64,000 bases of DNA from JAHJQZ01 sp963667595 (GCA_963667595.2 CAXXWD010000001.1:372001-436000), one strand, 5' to 3'; shown: positions 36,301 to 45,700, counted from the first letter of the stretch. Program-made: numbers and translations. Notes: generated by a model not told the origin, from the letters alone.

Positions 36301-36863
36301 CCCCACGACTCTACCTGTTATTGGCCGCTCTGCAGTTCTATCTTGCCGTCGATGATTGCGACGCAGAGGCTGTGAACTCCGCCGTTAATCCCATTATGCT
36401 AGAGCAAGCAGACCGCAATGCTCGTCGTGGTATTGATGCGTGTGAGCGTCACTCGATAGGATATATTGCTTGGCAATTGCATAACTTAAGAGCCGCAATT
36501 TCTCACCGGATGGGAAATCAGGGCCGCAGCCTAAGGTCCATGGATAGAGCGATAAAGCAGATCGAGGAGGAAGGCTTGTTCCTGCTTGGTCATGGCCCGC
36601 TGTGCAGCGCCGTTCCCATCATTTTGGCGTCGGCCGTAAACGTCTTTTCAAACTATGCCAGCGGTCAAAAAGTCCAAAAAACGCTCGCTAAGGTACATGG
36701 GTTTAGCATCATCCATTGGTCCGAACCCGAGATGAGGCAACGATGTGTGGAGGAGGCAAGGACCTTCGGCACGCTCTTTACCGATGAAACAAATAGAGTG
36801 CCTGACAACGCGCCATTCGTGCGCGATACATCGTCAGGTATTGGGATTGTTACTTGGTTCTGA
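33384..36863 (+). CDS. Nuclease-STAND ATPase protein, Avs-like candidate anti-phage sensor
   Basis: 1159 residues in three visible parts. Residues 1-120 look like an Mrr/PD-(D/E)XK nuclease: FENFVGDVL with E9, Asp42 in GGRDYEIEV, and E71-A-K73 in IYFVEAKS. Residues 330-640 are a STAND-type P-loop NTPase with Walker A GETGVGKS (347-354), Walker B IFIVIEDFHNAD (E433, D434), a sensor-like LRFILSARDD, and a winged-helix part (VEWGFLRENQHHEVVEWKHE). Residues 650-1159 are alpha-helical, TPR-like repeats with no catalytic motif. Nuclease, STAND and repeat sensor is the architecture of Avs proteins, which detect phage proteins and degrade DNA. The GC content is lower than that of flanking core genes. 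The 3' end overlaps the convergent neighbour by 30 bp. Defence is inference. Confidence 0.8.
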   Translation: MSKQDGGFENFVGDVLYAWRRQFRGVRISDVRSRGGIDGGRDYEIEVSANCHHLVQFLGRTLTPGGIYFVEAKSIGTAGGNGRVRLDYHRGSPNLSKSLGACAGFFFLTNAFSPPTDQVSYQNICKLSPELQFFDVIDGELLSNLARSFDVPLPNGVSFLGPQADPRASNHNGIVTIPYLSKFRDPSGEILKVVVSVFNRTNEQLNGELFFVNDEEWAGIELEGVSTPDVFPNPTLWAFHHQIGREVILDPYSSAAFIWYLKPVNRTIIVGRETSKHYQSVRSALRLRARDQIFNVLDKFERFDLTFLPPFVGATHKKTVDDIAKWADSALSERGIADDPKIILLFGETGVGKSRIIDETTNKSISGTGASVLRFTIPEKGGSLRRVQLRAIKDDLKAVTGEPIQGETLVEVLFNLVHSRFYIKHNTIFIVIEDFHNADDELLNLFSEQNSRDECNCKNLRFILSARDDGTYHNRGYDQFLATALQIQSTNWIKCCRVTRLAESEALDLIRLIFDDISDGGIEKIHRLSEGVPIRTIQTIEHLLDASIVEITSRGSVSIVNMEAFRRKAESLPRNVEDLFLKRVSNLLRVDDSHAAVKTLLIFSIFGNAVPKDVLDTDEDMRSSLELLVEWGFLRENQHHEVVEWKHETIEIFFATMLERWIVSPSRAPEFCRHYPDAADCVLDSEAFRSHIDCQTEAKILTVAERDEPAREGWHELYQHAASISSFQTVSTKAGWYECIDFAVRSALQDPGFDQETISKLLLLKVFIGTYFRSYASAEAAVQSGLSWLEHGPFETRLQDRTAEWMNQLSAHALLDAGHSASALSDLLRMNTKMQLHDYLREDLDFTYNVHNCLRMAFNYLNFFDLGVLHSQMANQTCMQLNQDHVLGSSFGDEAMLYYFVEPERSRNMLQRSIDVLTRCENQQHLIHSQVSLIGAELPGRYRARDREWIAAQESWVSEELTKVLARGYSSITPRLYLLLAALQFYLAVDDCDAEAVNSAVNPIMLEQADRNARRGIDACERHSIGYIAWQLHNLRAAISHRMGNQGRSLRSMDRAIKQIEEEGLFLLGHGPLCSAVPIILASAVNVFSNYASGQKVQKTLAKVHGFSIIHWSEPEMRQRCVEEARTFGTLFTDETNRVPDNAPFVRDTSSGIGIVTWF

Positions 36864-37841
36864 CCGGCGCAAGAGAGTTATCTCCGACACTTGATGTGTA
36901 GCATTGGATACATCCCTTTTATACTTCAATTCGCCCCGTCCGAGATCTAGTCGCTGGTAGATCAAACTTGGAGCGGATTTTATCATCTCGTGAAGCATAA
37001 TCAGGCCGGGCGAATATTTCGTATAATTTGATACTGCATTGTAAGCGGTCGTCCAGTAGTGCCATGTGGTAAATGATCCTAGGCCTAGGTGCAAAGCGAG
37101 CGGCTCATCGCCAAGAAACACGCCAGAGAAAATACCGGCGAAGTCTCGACTGTGTTGGGACATCAGATCGTGCATGAGCGACCTCTCCCAATCCGCCTTG
37201 AAGCGTCCATGCCATCCGGACAGGGCCCATTGGTTGGACTTCCATTCCATCAGCTTTTCAAGCAGCTCAGAACTACAAAAATTCGCGCGAAATTCGAGTT
37301 CGCCATATTTCTTTTCAAGACGACGACGGGCGTTTTCTACCTTGTGGGCATTCCTCAATTGAGAGCTGGAAAGGCTTTTGCGATATTCCAAATACCCTGA
37401 GTCAAGCTCAACAAGCCAAGAGACGTCGTTCACAATTCGGCAATCCAAATTGTATCGTCTTGCGTGCAAAAGGTGATTGAACCTGATTTCAGTGAGCCAT
37501 GTATTTTCCAGCAGGCCAGGAAGATCGACATGAAGTGTTGGTCGCCCAATGATGCCCTGATAATCATTAAAGTAAGAACCGATCGGACGGGCAACACTGC
37601 TTTCTACGAGTTCGAACGGTAAGTATCCGATCTCCTCACCGGCGCGCTCGATGACGCAAACTCGGACATCAGAGCCTGATCTTTCGCAAAGCTCCAAATA
37701 ACCCAAACTGAGAAACGGTGTCTGCAAGGAACGGTCCTGAACACGGAAATCCTGCCAAGTTGTTCTCTGGCCCTCGGAGAGCTCTCCCAGCCTACAGATA
37801 TGGATGCGGTCGGCGCAGGTGTTGGTTCGTCCTCCCATCAT
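36834..37841 (-). CDS. GNAT acyltransferase of the BioF2/CelD (FemAB-like) type
   Basis: 335 residues. The N-terminal half has FxVQDRSLQTPFLSLGYLEL and IGYLPFELVESSVARPIGSY as in CelD/BioF2-like proteins. The C-terminal GNAT domain includes IFSGVFLGDEPLALHLGLGS and KYSPGLIMLHEMIKSAPSLI, then a final DLGRGELKYKRDV block characteristic of this group. Such enzymes transfer acyl or aminoacyl groups to amines. It is the third gene of a leftward operon after a BtrN-like enzyme, 9 bp downstream of it, so it may acylate the amine made there. Its last 30 bp overlap the STAND gene on the other strand. Confidence 0.8.
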   Translation of the reverse strand: MMGGRTNTCADRIHICRLGELSEGQRTTWQDFRVQDRSLQTPFLSLGYLELCERSGSDVRVCVIERAGEEIGYLPFELVESSVARPIGSYFNDYQGIIGRPTLHVDLPGLLENTWLTEIRFNHLLHARRYNLDCRIVNDVSWLVELDSGYLEYRKSLSSSQLRNAHKVENARRRLEKKYGELEFRANFCSSELLEKLMEWKSNQWALSGWHGRFKADWERSLMHDLMSQHSRDFAGIFSGVFLGDEPLALHLGLGSFTTWHYWTTAYNAVSNYTKYSPGLIMLHEMIKSAPSLIYQRLDLGRGELKYKRDVSNATHQVSEITLLRRSEPSNNPNT

Positions 37842-37850
37842 TAGCGCCGA

Positions 37851-38576
37851 TTATATCGCGGTGCCTGAGATTGGATGAGCGCGACTTGTGCATCCCCGGC
37901 AAATGCCGCCCACTTTCTCTCGCCTACCAGCTGCCAGCAGGCGCCTAATGGCGGACAGATGGCTGTCGTTCCAGATGTCGTACAACGATCTAGACATCGC
38001 ATTTCCGACGACATGGGACTGCCCAGCGTCCTCGCAACAAAGCACAACAGTTCCATCGTGGCGCAATGTCAGCATCTCGCTAGGCGCGTAACAAGGTACG
38101 GTCAACGCGATCTTGGTTTCATCGATAAGGCCGCCTCGACCGGTGAGTGTCATCGCCTGAGGGGTTTGAACCAACTGGTATTCCCGGTTGGGAAAACTGG
38201 TGGCGTTGTGCAACGTGACATAGAAGCGGTCCGCGCCAACTTCCAGCAGCTCCTTATACTTCGTATCACTCAGAAGATCGCCATTCGTATAGATATCGAT
38301 AAATGCCATTGGGACCTTGTTCCTGGCCTCACGAACCAATCCGGAGAGGTCCTTTCTGAGAAGCGGCTCGTTGTAGAAATGAAATGATATGCGTCCACAG
38401 AACGAAAGATCCGCAAGTTCATCACAAACCTTCGAGAATAGGGCAGAAGACATCCTCCGTTCGACACCGGCGTAACCGGAGACGCTGTTTGGGCAGTATT
38501 CGCACTTCAGATTGCAGCGCGTGTTCACCTCGATCTCTATGACTTCAAAAAGACCATCTGTTTCGACATTCGTCAT
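37851..38576 (-). CDS. Radical SAM/SPASM dehydrogenase resembling BtrN
   Basis: 241 residues. The radical SAM motif CNLKCEYC has C21, C25 and C28. Further cysteines at C162, C180/C181, C226 and C229 fit the single auxiliary 4Fe-4S cluster of the BtrN-type twitch domain. From memory, segments such as IEIEVNTRCNLKCEYCPNSV, GRISFHFYNEPLL, IYTNGDLL and the GRGGLID motif closely follow BtrN, which oxidises 2-deoxy-scyllo-inosamine in 2-deoxystreptamine synthesis. It lies 1 bp after the DegT aminotransferase and 9 bp before the acyltransferase. The true substrate here is inferred, not shown. Confidence 0.85.
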   Translation of the reverse strand: MTNVETDGLFEVIEIEVNTRCNLKCEYCPNSVSGYAGVERRMSSALFSKVCDELADLSFCGRISFHFYNEPLLRKDLSGLVREARNKVPMAFIDIYTNGDLLSDTKYKELLEVGADRFYVTLHNATSFPNREYQLVQTPQAMTLTGRGGLIDETKIALTVPCYAPSEMLTLRHDGTVVLCCEDAGQSHVVGNAMSRSLYDIWNDSHLSAIRRLLAAGRREKVGGICRGCTSRAHPISGTAI

Positions 38577-38577
38577 G

Positions 38578-39954
38578 TCAGCCTGCTTTCACGCGAAGCG
38601 CATCTGGATCATTCCGAGCGATATCTGCGATCTTGCCCAGACCTGCGATCACGTCATCCAAGTCGGTCCGATCGCCCAGGAAGGTTTGATGAGGCAACGC
38701 GATTGTCTCATTCCATGCATCGTAGGCGACGGGCAGGCTATCGGCACCCTGCGCGTTGACTGCGCTCAGGGCCGATGCGGCATGATGAAACGGCATTGTA
38801 AAGGGTTGGAAGAGCGGATTGTCCGGTAGAGGTTGATCCATCGTCTTGACGGCCAACCTCAGCTCATACTGTAGCGCACGCGCTATAACTTCTGGCTTAA
38901 GCTGACCGAGCGCTTCGCGATTGATCCTTATTGTATATCGGTAGAACGTTCGACCACTTTCCTCGAAAACATCGCTTTGCGCGGGCGCTCCCAAGCCGCT
39001 TTTGACTAACATATCGTCTAGTTCTTTGGCTAGATTCCGCCGATGCTGGTTCTCCGCGTCGAGGCGCTTAAGTCCTCCCAATAAAATCGCCGCCTGGAAT
39101 TCGGCCATACATCGATTGGTGCCGTAGCTCTCGCCGGGTACAGTTAGTAGAGACTCTTCTTGGCTCGAATTAAGGGCTTTTGCAGTTAAGATTTCTTGGT
39201 GCGTTTCCTTCTTTGCGGTCCTGCCATCAGATCGCAGTCTGAGTATCCTTTCCGCGAGACCGTCATCGTCGGTAACGCAGATCCCTCCCTCTCCAGCGGT
39301 GAGAAGTTTGGATTGCTGAAAGCTAAAGACGCCAACGGTTCCTAGAGATCCGACACGATCTCCACCAAGGGATGCTCCATGCGCCTGCGAGGCATCTTCG
39401 ATGAGCGAAAGTCCATATGTTGCACAGAGTTTCGCAAGGCTCGGCATATCGGCACGAGCACAATGCCAATGCACGGCCATCACCGCTTTTGTCCGAGGAG
39501 TGATCAACTCCGCGACCGCGTCCGGAGAGATACATAGTGAGTCCGTATCCAGATCGGCGAATATGGGCATCGCCCCGGTGTTCAGGACAGAGCTTGCACA
39601 CGCAACCCAGGTTTGGCCAGGTATGATGACCTCATCGCCAGGACCGATTTCAAGTGCTTCCATTGCAGAGCTCAATCCGGCCGAACCGGATGAGCAAGGG
39701 ATCGCGTGTTTCACGCCAAGATATGATGCGAATGCCTCGGAAAACTTCGTTGCATAGGACCAACCTCGGTGTGACTCACCGGATTGCGTCCATCTTGTAG
39801 AATGCAAAACGTCATAGACGTTACGCTGGACGTTTTGATCGGCTCTTGGCCACTTCGGCCAATCTCGCTGTCGAATTGGATTACCACCGTTTAGCGCCAA
39901 ATCAGATGCTTGGGACCTTCGAAAATTCGATCCTGAAGAGACTGAATTTGGCAT
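38578..39954 (-). CDS. DegT/DnrJ-family PLP aminotransferase, scyllo-inosose aminotransferase-like
   Basis: 458 residues. Sugar or cyclitol aminotransferase features: SSGSAGLSSAMEAL, PGDEVIIPGQTWVA, IEDASQAHGA (Asp187 for the PLP ring nitrogen) and SFQQSKLLTAGEGG with the Schiff-base Lys216. The GEGG and WPKWP opening resemble BtrR/StsC-type L-glutamine:(2-deoxy-)scyllo-inosose aminotransferases. It is first in the operon with a BtrN-like enzyme and an acyltransferase. No 2-deoxy-scyllo-inosose synthase is in the window, so the keto-cyclitol may come from inositol metabolism or another locus. Confidence 0.87.
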   Translation of the reverse strand: MPNSVSSGSNFRRSQASDLALNGGNPIRQRDWPKWPRADQNVQRNVYDVLHSTRWTQSGESHRGWSYATKFSEAFASYLGVKHAIPCSSGSAGLSSAMEALEIGPGDEVIIPGQTWVACASSVLNTGAMPIFADLDTDSLCISPDAVAELITPRTKAVMAVHWHCARADMPSLAKLCATYGLSLIEDASQAHGASLGGDRVGSLGTVGVFSFQQSKLLTAGEGGICVTDDDGLAERILRLRSDGRTAKKETHQEILTAKALNSSQEESLLTVPGESYGTNRCMAEFQAAILLGGLKRLDAENQHRRNLAKELDDMLVKSGLGAPAQSDVFEESGRTFYRYTIRINREALGQLKPEVIARALQYELRLAVKTMDQPLPDNPLFQPFTMPFHHAASALSAVNAQGADSLPVAYDAWNETIALPHQTFLGDRTDLDDVIAGLGKIADIARNDPDALRVKAG

Positions 39955-40296
39955 GATAATCCTAAGTTATGTGAACAATATATCTTGGGAAGACTAATGT
40001 GTTTCAAGGCAAATGCAAGCATTTTGGCCATACCAAGCAACGAAGCCAACGCCTTGCCGATTTACTTGTTCTTGAGACAAATCCTGATTGGTGTCAGAAT
40101 AAACACAACTGTTCCCCTCAATCCACTCGATGTTTAGCGGATGTAGGGAGAGTGCATCTTTATATAGAAACTGGAGTGGCCCCGTTTCATCGGACAGTCC
40201 GGTGAAATAGGGGGCGCTCCAAACCCAAACCTGCTTTTGAGGGCAAACAGGGCGTTTGTCTCGAAGATCAGGACATCATTGCAAGGAAGACGACAC
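39955..40296. other. Intergenic region between the aminocyclitol-like operon and an oxidoreductase gene
   Basis: An AT-rich 340-bp gap between divergent genes. It must hold the promoter of the leftward operon near 39960-40000 and that of the dehydrogenase on the right. No gene or clear operator is visible. Composition changes from AT-rich to GC-rich at about 40200, which suggests a junction between two imported segments. Confidence 0.4.
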
Positions 40297-41469
40297 ATGA
40301 TCTGCGGTGAGAAGAACACCGAGGCGCCAATTCGCTGGGGCATGGTCGGCGGCGGCAAGGGCAGCCAGATCGGCTACATCCATCGTTCGGCCGCGCTGCG
40401 CGACAATGCCTTTACCCTCATGGCCGGCGTCCTCGACATTGACCCTGAGCGCGGACGCGCGTTCGGCATCGATCTCGGCATCGACCCGTCCCGATGCTAT
40501 ACCGATTACAAGGCGATGTTCGCGGCGGAAGCGGCCCGTCCCGACGGCATTCAGGTGGTTTCCGTCGCCACGCCCAACGGTACCCATTTCGCCATCGCCA
40601 AGGCGGCGCTCGAACACGGCATCCACGTGGTCTGCGAAAAGCCTTTATGCTTCACCGTCGCCGAGGCAAGGGAACTGGAGACGCTGGCCGAGGCCAAAAA
40701 GAAGATCGTCGGTGTCACCTATGGCTATGCCGGCCACCAGTTGATCGAACAGGCGCGCGAGATGGTCGCCCACGGCGATCTCGGAGAGATCCGTCTCGTC
40801 AACCTCCAGTTCGCCCACGGTTTCCACAGCGCCGCCGTCGAGGAACAGAACCCGGCGACGCGCTGGCGGGTCGATCCCAAATTCGCCGGTCCGAGCTACG
40901 TTCTCGGCGATGTCGGCACCCACCCCCTCTACATTTCCGAGGTCATCCTGCCCGATTTCAAGATCAAGCGTCTGATGTGCGCCCGACAGAGCTTCGTCAA
41001 ATCCCGGGCGCCGCTCGAAGACAATGCTATGACGCTGATGGAGTATGAGAACGGTGCCTTCGGGACCGTCTGGTCGAGCTGTATCAACGCCGGTTCGATG
41101 CATGGCCAGAAGGTGCGCATCGTCGGCTCCAAGGCCAGCATCGAGTGGTGGGACGAGCGGCCCAACCAGCTCTCCTACGAGGTACAGGACGAACCCGCCC
41201 GGATCATCGAACGCGGCATGGGCTACCTCTACCCGTTGGCGGTAACCGACGACAGGATCGGCGCCGGCCATCCCGAAGGATTGTTCGAAGCCTGGAGCAA
41301 TCTCTACTACCGCTTCGCCATCGCTATGGAGGCGACCGACAAGGGCGACGAGGCCCGTCTCGCATCGGTGCGCTATCCCGACGTTCACGCCGGCGTCGAA
41401 GGCGTGCGTTGGGTGGAGAACTGTGTTCGTTCCGCCGATCTCGGCGGCGTCTGGATCGACTACGCCTGA
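40297..41469 (+). CDS. Gfo/Idh/MocA-family oxidoreductase
   Basis: About 390 residues. An N-terminal Rossmann fold (IRWGMVGGGKGSQIGYIHR) is followed by the EKP motif of the family (VVCEKPLCFTVAEA). The C-terminal domain carries SYVLGDVGTHPLYISEV with the likely catalytic Asp/His pair. The ATG at 40297 follows AAGGAAG. Substrates in this family are sugars or cyclitols, oxidised with NAD(P). The next gene is a broken sugar isomerase/epimerase, a frequent partner. Codon use is host-like, unlike the operon to its left. A supply of keto-inositol to that operon is possible but speculative. Confidence 0.9.
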   Translation: MICGEKNTEAPIRWGMVGGGKGSQIGYIHRSAALRDNAFTLMAGVLDIDPERGRAFGIDLGIDPSRCYTDYKAMFAAEAARPDGIQVVSVATPNGTHFAIAKAALEHGIHVVCEKPLCFTVAEARELETLAEAKKKIVGVTYGYAGHQLIEQAREMVAHGDLGEIRLVNLQFAHGFHSAAVEEQNPATRWRVDPKFAGPSYVLGDVGTHPLYISEVILPDFKIKRLMCARQSFVKSRAPLEDNAMTLMEYENGAFGTVWSSCINAGSMHGQKVRIVGSKASIEWWDERPNQLSYEVQDEPARIIERGMGYLYPLAVTDDRIGAGHPEGLFEAWSNLYYRFAIAMEATDKGDEARLASVRYPDVHAGVEGVRWVENCVRSADLGGVWIDYA

Positions 41470-41570
41470 GAAATACCATTCCGCGTTCGCCGGCGGCGGC
41501 CCAATCGCACGCCCCATATCCGATCCGTCATGGGCGACGGGCCGCAGCGGAAAGAAGAGGAGGATAATCC

Positions 41571-41795
41571 ATGAAACTCGCCCTTAGTCCCTACTGATGT
41601 TGCCCCCAAGTTTTGTCCAGCCTTCCGGAAGTCTGCCGGCTGACCGCCGATCTCGGCTATGAGGGCATGGAGCTGTCGCCGCGCGACGATTTCCTCGACT
41701 GGTGGGTGGCGCCGCGTGCTATTCCCGAACGCCGCGCCGAATTCAAACAGGCACTGAAGGACTATGGTCTCGAGCTGATCACCCTGCTTGATGAT
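41571..41795 (+). pseudogene. Truncated sugar phosphate isomerase/epimerase (TIM barrel)
   Basis: It starts MKLALSPY, meets a TGA after eight codons, then continues in the same frame with LPEVCRLTADLGYEGMELSP and AEFKQALKDYGLELITLL. That is the normal N-terminus of the isomerase/epimerase family. Homology ends near 41790, where an IS3 fragment begins. About three quarters of the gene is lost. It would have been cotranscribed with the oxidoreductase 100 bp upstream. Confidence 0.75.
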
Positions 41796-41834
41796 GAACG
41801 CCTTCTGCGCGTCCGTGAACCTCGATGCCTTCAT
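41776..41834 (-). pseudogene. First codons of an IS3-family OrfA
   Basis: On the minus strand the start MKASRFTDAQKAFIIKQG is the typical opening of IS3-family OrfA proteins. It is cut off after about 19 residues at the junction with the isomerase remnant. It shows that an IS3 copy took part in truncating that gene. Confidence 0.65.
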
Positions 41835-41939
41835 CGTTCTCCGTTCCTTCCCCGGCCAGGGAAACAACCCGGGAAACTCTACTTCACTTCGAGGGCATTT
41901 GTCGGACGCAGATCAATGGGTTCAGCGATAGGGCTACGG

Positions 41940-42694
41940 AAAGACTTTGATGGAGCGGACTTGCGGCGAGTGGCGTGGAGCAGCGATGACGCCGGGCAGG
42001 TTCGGCGGCTGGCCAAGCAGACGCTCAGTCGGGAACTGCGGGCCATGGGCTATCGCAAGCTTTCGGCACGTCCACGCCATCACGCCCAGGACGCCGACGC
42101 CATTACCTCTTTTAAAAGGCCTTCCCCGCCCGTTTGGCGGCGATCCGGGCAGCACTCCCGCGCGGAACGCCAATAGAGATATGGTGGCAGGACGAAGCGC
42201 GCGTCGGCCAGAAGAACGCGATCACCCGCCGCTGGGCCAGACGTGGAACGCGGCCATCGGCGCCAAAGGATCAGCGCACGAGCTCGGCCTATATCTACGG
42301 GGAGATCTGCCCGGCAAAGGGCAAAGGCGCGGCGCTCGTCCTGCCACGATGCAACACCGAGGGGATGAGCCTGCATCTCATCGAAATCGCTGCCATGGTG
42401 GCGCCAGGCGCCCACGCCGTCGTGATACTCGATCAGGCCGGATGGCATGGTGCCGAGGCGCTCATCATTCCGCCCAACATCACCCTCCTGCCGCTGCCCG
42501 TGAAATGTCCCGAACTCAACCCGATTGAAAACGTCTGGCAGTTCATGCGCGAGAACTGGCTGTCGAACCGTATCTTCAAATCCTACGACGACATCCTCGA
42601 CCACTGCTGCTTCGCCTGGAACCGCCTCGCCGACCAGCCCTGGCACATCATGTCCATCGGTATGCGCGACTGGGCCCATGGGTTCTCATCATAG
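41940..42694 (+). pseudogene. IS630-family transposase remnant with frameshift
   Basis: An upstream frame carries YRKLSARPRHHAQDADAITS. After a shift near 42115 a 186-residue frame (42134-42694) continues with the DDE_3 domain: EIWWQDEARVGQKNAITRRW (first Asp), VVILDQAGWHGAEAL (second Asp) and LNPIENVWQFMRENWLSNRI (Glu). The N-terminal DNA-binding half is missing. It is not closely related to the IS630 copy at 10745-11982. Confidence 0.8.
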
Positions 42695-42777
42695 AGCCTT
42701 GGTATCAAGCGAGCGTCTCATGCTCACTTCTGACGCCAGTCGATCTGGTCAAGCATCACATAAGTAGTCGGAACAAA

Positions 42778-45700
42778 ATGGTGTCCAAGGCCGATAGTAT
42801 TGTCTACGATCAAGTGGATAGGCCTGCAGATAGATACTGTCTGTGCGGCAATACGCTTCCTAAATTTTCGCCTGGTGGGGCAATGCAATTCAGCGACCTT
42901 TTGTCGGATTCAGGGCGTCCAACTGCCGATCAACAAGGCGGACGTTTATCGCTAGACAAGGCTGCCGTCAGCGATGCGGCACGTGCTCGGTTCTCCACAT
43001 TCATGGAAGCGCTCGACCGCCACGCGTTTTGGACGGCGGCTGCTAAGGAGAAGTCTTACATCCCTTCGTGCGGACTTTGGGCTCCGCAACGTCGTGCCGT
43101 CGGACTGGCTCTAGCCTACTATGCTGCGCAGAGTGACGCCAAGACCATCGACGGTGCCGCTCTCATCAAAATGCCGACGGGTACTGGGAAAACCGGCGTG
43201 ATCGCTGTTCTGGCCTGCGCGGTTCCCCAGATAGAGCGGACGCTTGTAATCACGCCCCGACGTGCTCTCGTCGAGCAGATGATCGAAGACCTGCACCGGC
43301 GGCTGTGGGGTCGCTTCGACCAGGTTTATGACGGCACGACCGTGCGGGCCCTTCGTGAGGGCGAGAAAGATAAACTGCATTCTCCCGGAAACAACGGACC
43401 GGTTTGGCGCCTACTTCCGAGCGACGCGCGGCGCCTTGCGAGTCTCGATACGGAAAGAGCAGTCGTCGTTGGTACCTTCGCTGCGCTTGAGCAGATATTG
43501 AGGCCTGATCGGCCGGCGCACCGGCTCACAGGCCGACGCCCGGTTGGAAAAGATGCGGTGCCGGTCGACTTCGACCAGGAAGACGAAGATATCAGCGAAG
43601 CTGCCCGCACTTCACTGGTCAAGCTCCTAAGAGGGTTTGACCTCGTCATCGTGGATGAGAGCCACTACGAACCCGCCTTCGTGTGGTCGCAATGCATTCG
43701 AAGCCTTGCCCGTCCTACGCTCCTTTTCAGCGCCACACCGTACCGGAATGACTTCCGCTATTTCGATATCGACGGTCGTTTCGCCTTCAGCCTTTCATTT
43801 GAAGAGGCGACCTCCAATCGTCTCGTGCGAGCTGTCGAAGTGCTAGATGATCCTAAGACCGGGTCGCTCGCCGAGCGCTTGATCGGCTTTGCTGCACGGG
43901 CTGCCCGCACAAGTCACCTTGGAACAAAAAACGCCCGGGTGATTGTCCGAGCAGAGACCTACGACCGGCTGCAAGCTATACAAGCCGAGCTGCGCGCCGC
44001 CGGCCAGAAGTCGGTCCTAATTCATCACAAGGTCAAAAAGGCCAGCGCTACAAGCCTACGCTACAAAAACGTCACTGAAGCCGTTAAGGCCGGGGCCACG
44101 GAGGATGTCACTTTCTGGTTGCATCAATGGAAGCTCCTCGAAGGTGTTGACGATAGTCGTTTTGCCGGGGTCGCCGTGGTCGACCCGTTCACGACAAGCC
44201 GCGCCGTAATTCAGCAGATCGGTCGGGTTCTGAGATTTTCCAATCGAGGTCGAAAGGAACGCGCCCTCGTTTTGGGGGTCGATGACTCCGGGCCTAACCT
44301 AAGGGAACGTTTCAGGCGTTATCTCGGCTATGAGGAACTCTTCGACAGGGATCCTGCCGATGCATTGAAGAAAGAAACGAAGTTCTTCCAGGCGTCGCGC
44401 GCCGCCTCCCCGAACGTACAATACATTTCCGGCGATTTCCGCGACCGCCTGGATCTGGAGCGCGGCATCATCACGTTCGGGGACATCCAAGTTCCTCGTC
44501 GCGCAGTGGTCTTTCGCAATACGAAGAAACGGTCTCTGGACGACCTCACCGAGGCATCCGTCCTCGCGATGGGTCTCGAGGATCGCCACGACGTCACGAT
44601 CATTGCCCCACACGATAACGGCGATCCACTCAACGTACGCATTATCGCATATGTGCAATGGGGCAATTCCCCGCTGCTCACCAAGGGGGCAATACCCAGT
44701 TGGAACCTCGGTGTAATGGCTCTTGTCGAAGTCGGCGAGCGCATCTTCGTGCTCGACACGGAGTCGATCATCATCGACCCGAGCCTTCTGGACCTTGAAC
44801 CTGAAGACGCGTCAATACTTCAACGTCTGGTTCCGTCAGCAAAGCCGGGAGTAACCTCGCGCGTGACAGTGGCGTCCGCCGTTAGTCTGGATCTGTCGGA
44901 CACCGGCATCCGCTCAGTGACAGCGCGCATGCGAGATTTCAGCACGGGGTTCTTTGACCTGGCGCAGGGAATGCAGGCGGCGACATCTGTTCGCGCCATA
45001 ATGCGAGGTCCTGACAAGCTCATCTCGCGATATCTTTCATTGCGTCGGTCGGCGGTTTCGGAGGCGAGCGGTGGGCACGTGCCGGTTGAGCAATATGTCT
45101 CGTGGATTGCAGACCTGGCGCGGATGCTCGACACTGCTTCCCCGGTGAGCCCAGCATTTGCGAGGTTCGCGCAATCCCAACCGGCACCATCCGCCGATAA
45201 GGCCGCTCCGCAAAACATCTTGTTCGATTTTGTGGACGTGCTCGGCGAGGCTGCCGAGTCTGCTCCCAAGGATTGGCAGGGCGATGCCATCATGGAGCTT
45301 CTCAATGCCGACCGCTGCCTTGATGTCGGCGCTGACGGCAGCTTTTCGCTTGCTACGGCAACTGCGACGTTCGACGGCAAGCTCACATACGAGGTGATGG
45401 GATCCGTGCGGCGGCGCGGGCGGTACCGCGTGGAAATTGCGGGCCTCGATGAGCAATTGATCGGCCACAAGCCCACCAAGGGCGAGAAGGCCAAGCTCCT
45501 TTCGTCGCTTCTCACTCGCCAGCAGCCGTTTCGTGTCATCGTAAAGGACCCCACCCTTATCTACGCGCAAAACCACTTCTACAGTCCGTTGATGACTGCC
45601 AAGGAGATTAGCCGAGACAAAGCCGGCGGACCTCTAGAGGCGGTTATCCCATCACCATGGCTTGGCGGGATGGTCAGCGAGAAAGGAACCGGCGCCTCTT

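Noticed and set aside
44820..45576. Minus-strand frames of 179-244 codons inside the helicase
   Set aside because: Antisense to a continuous 1185-codon gene; no homology recognised.
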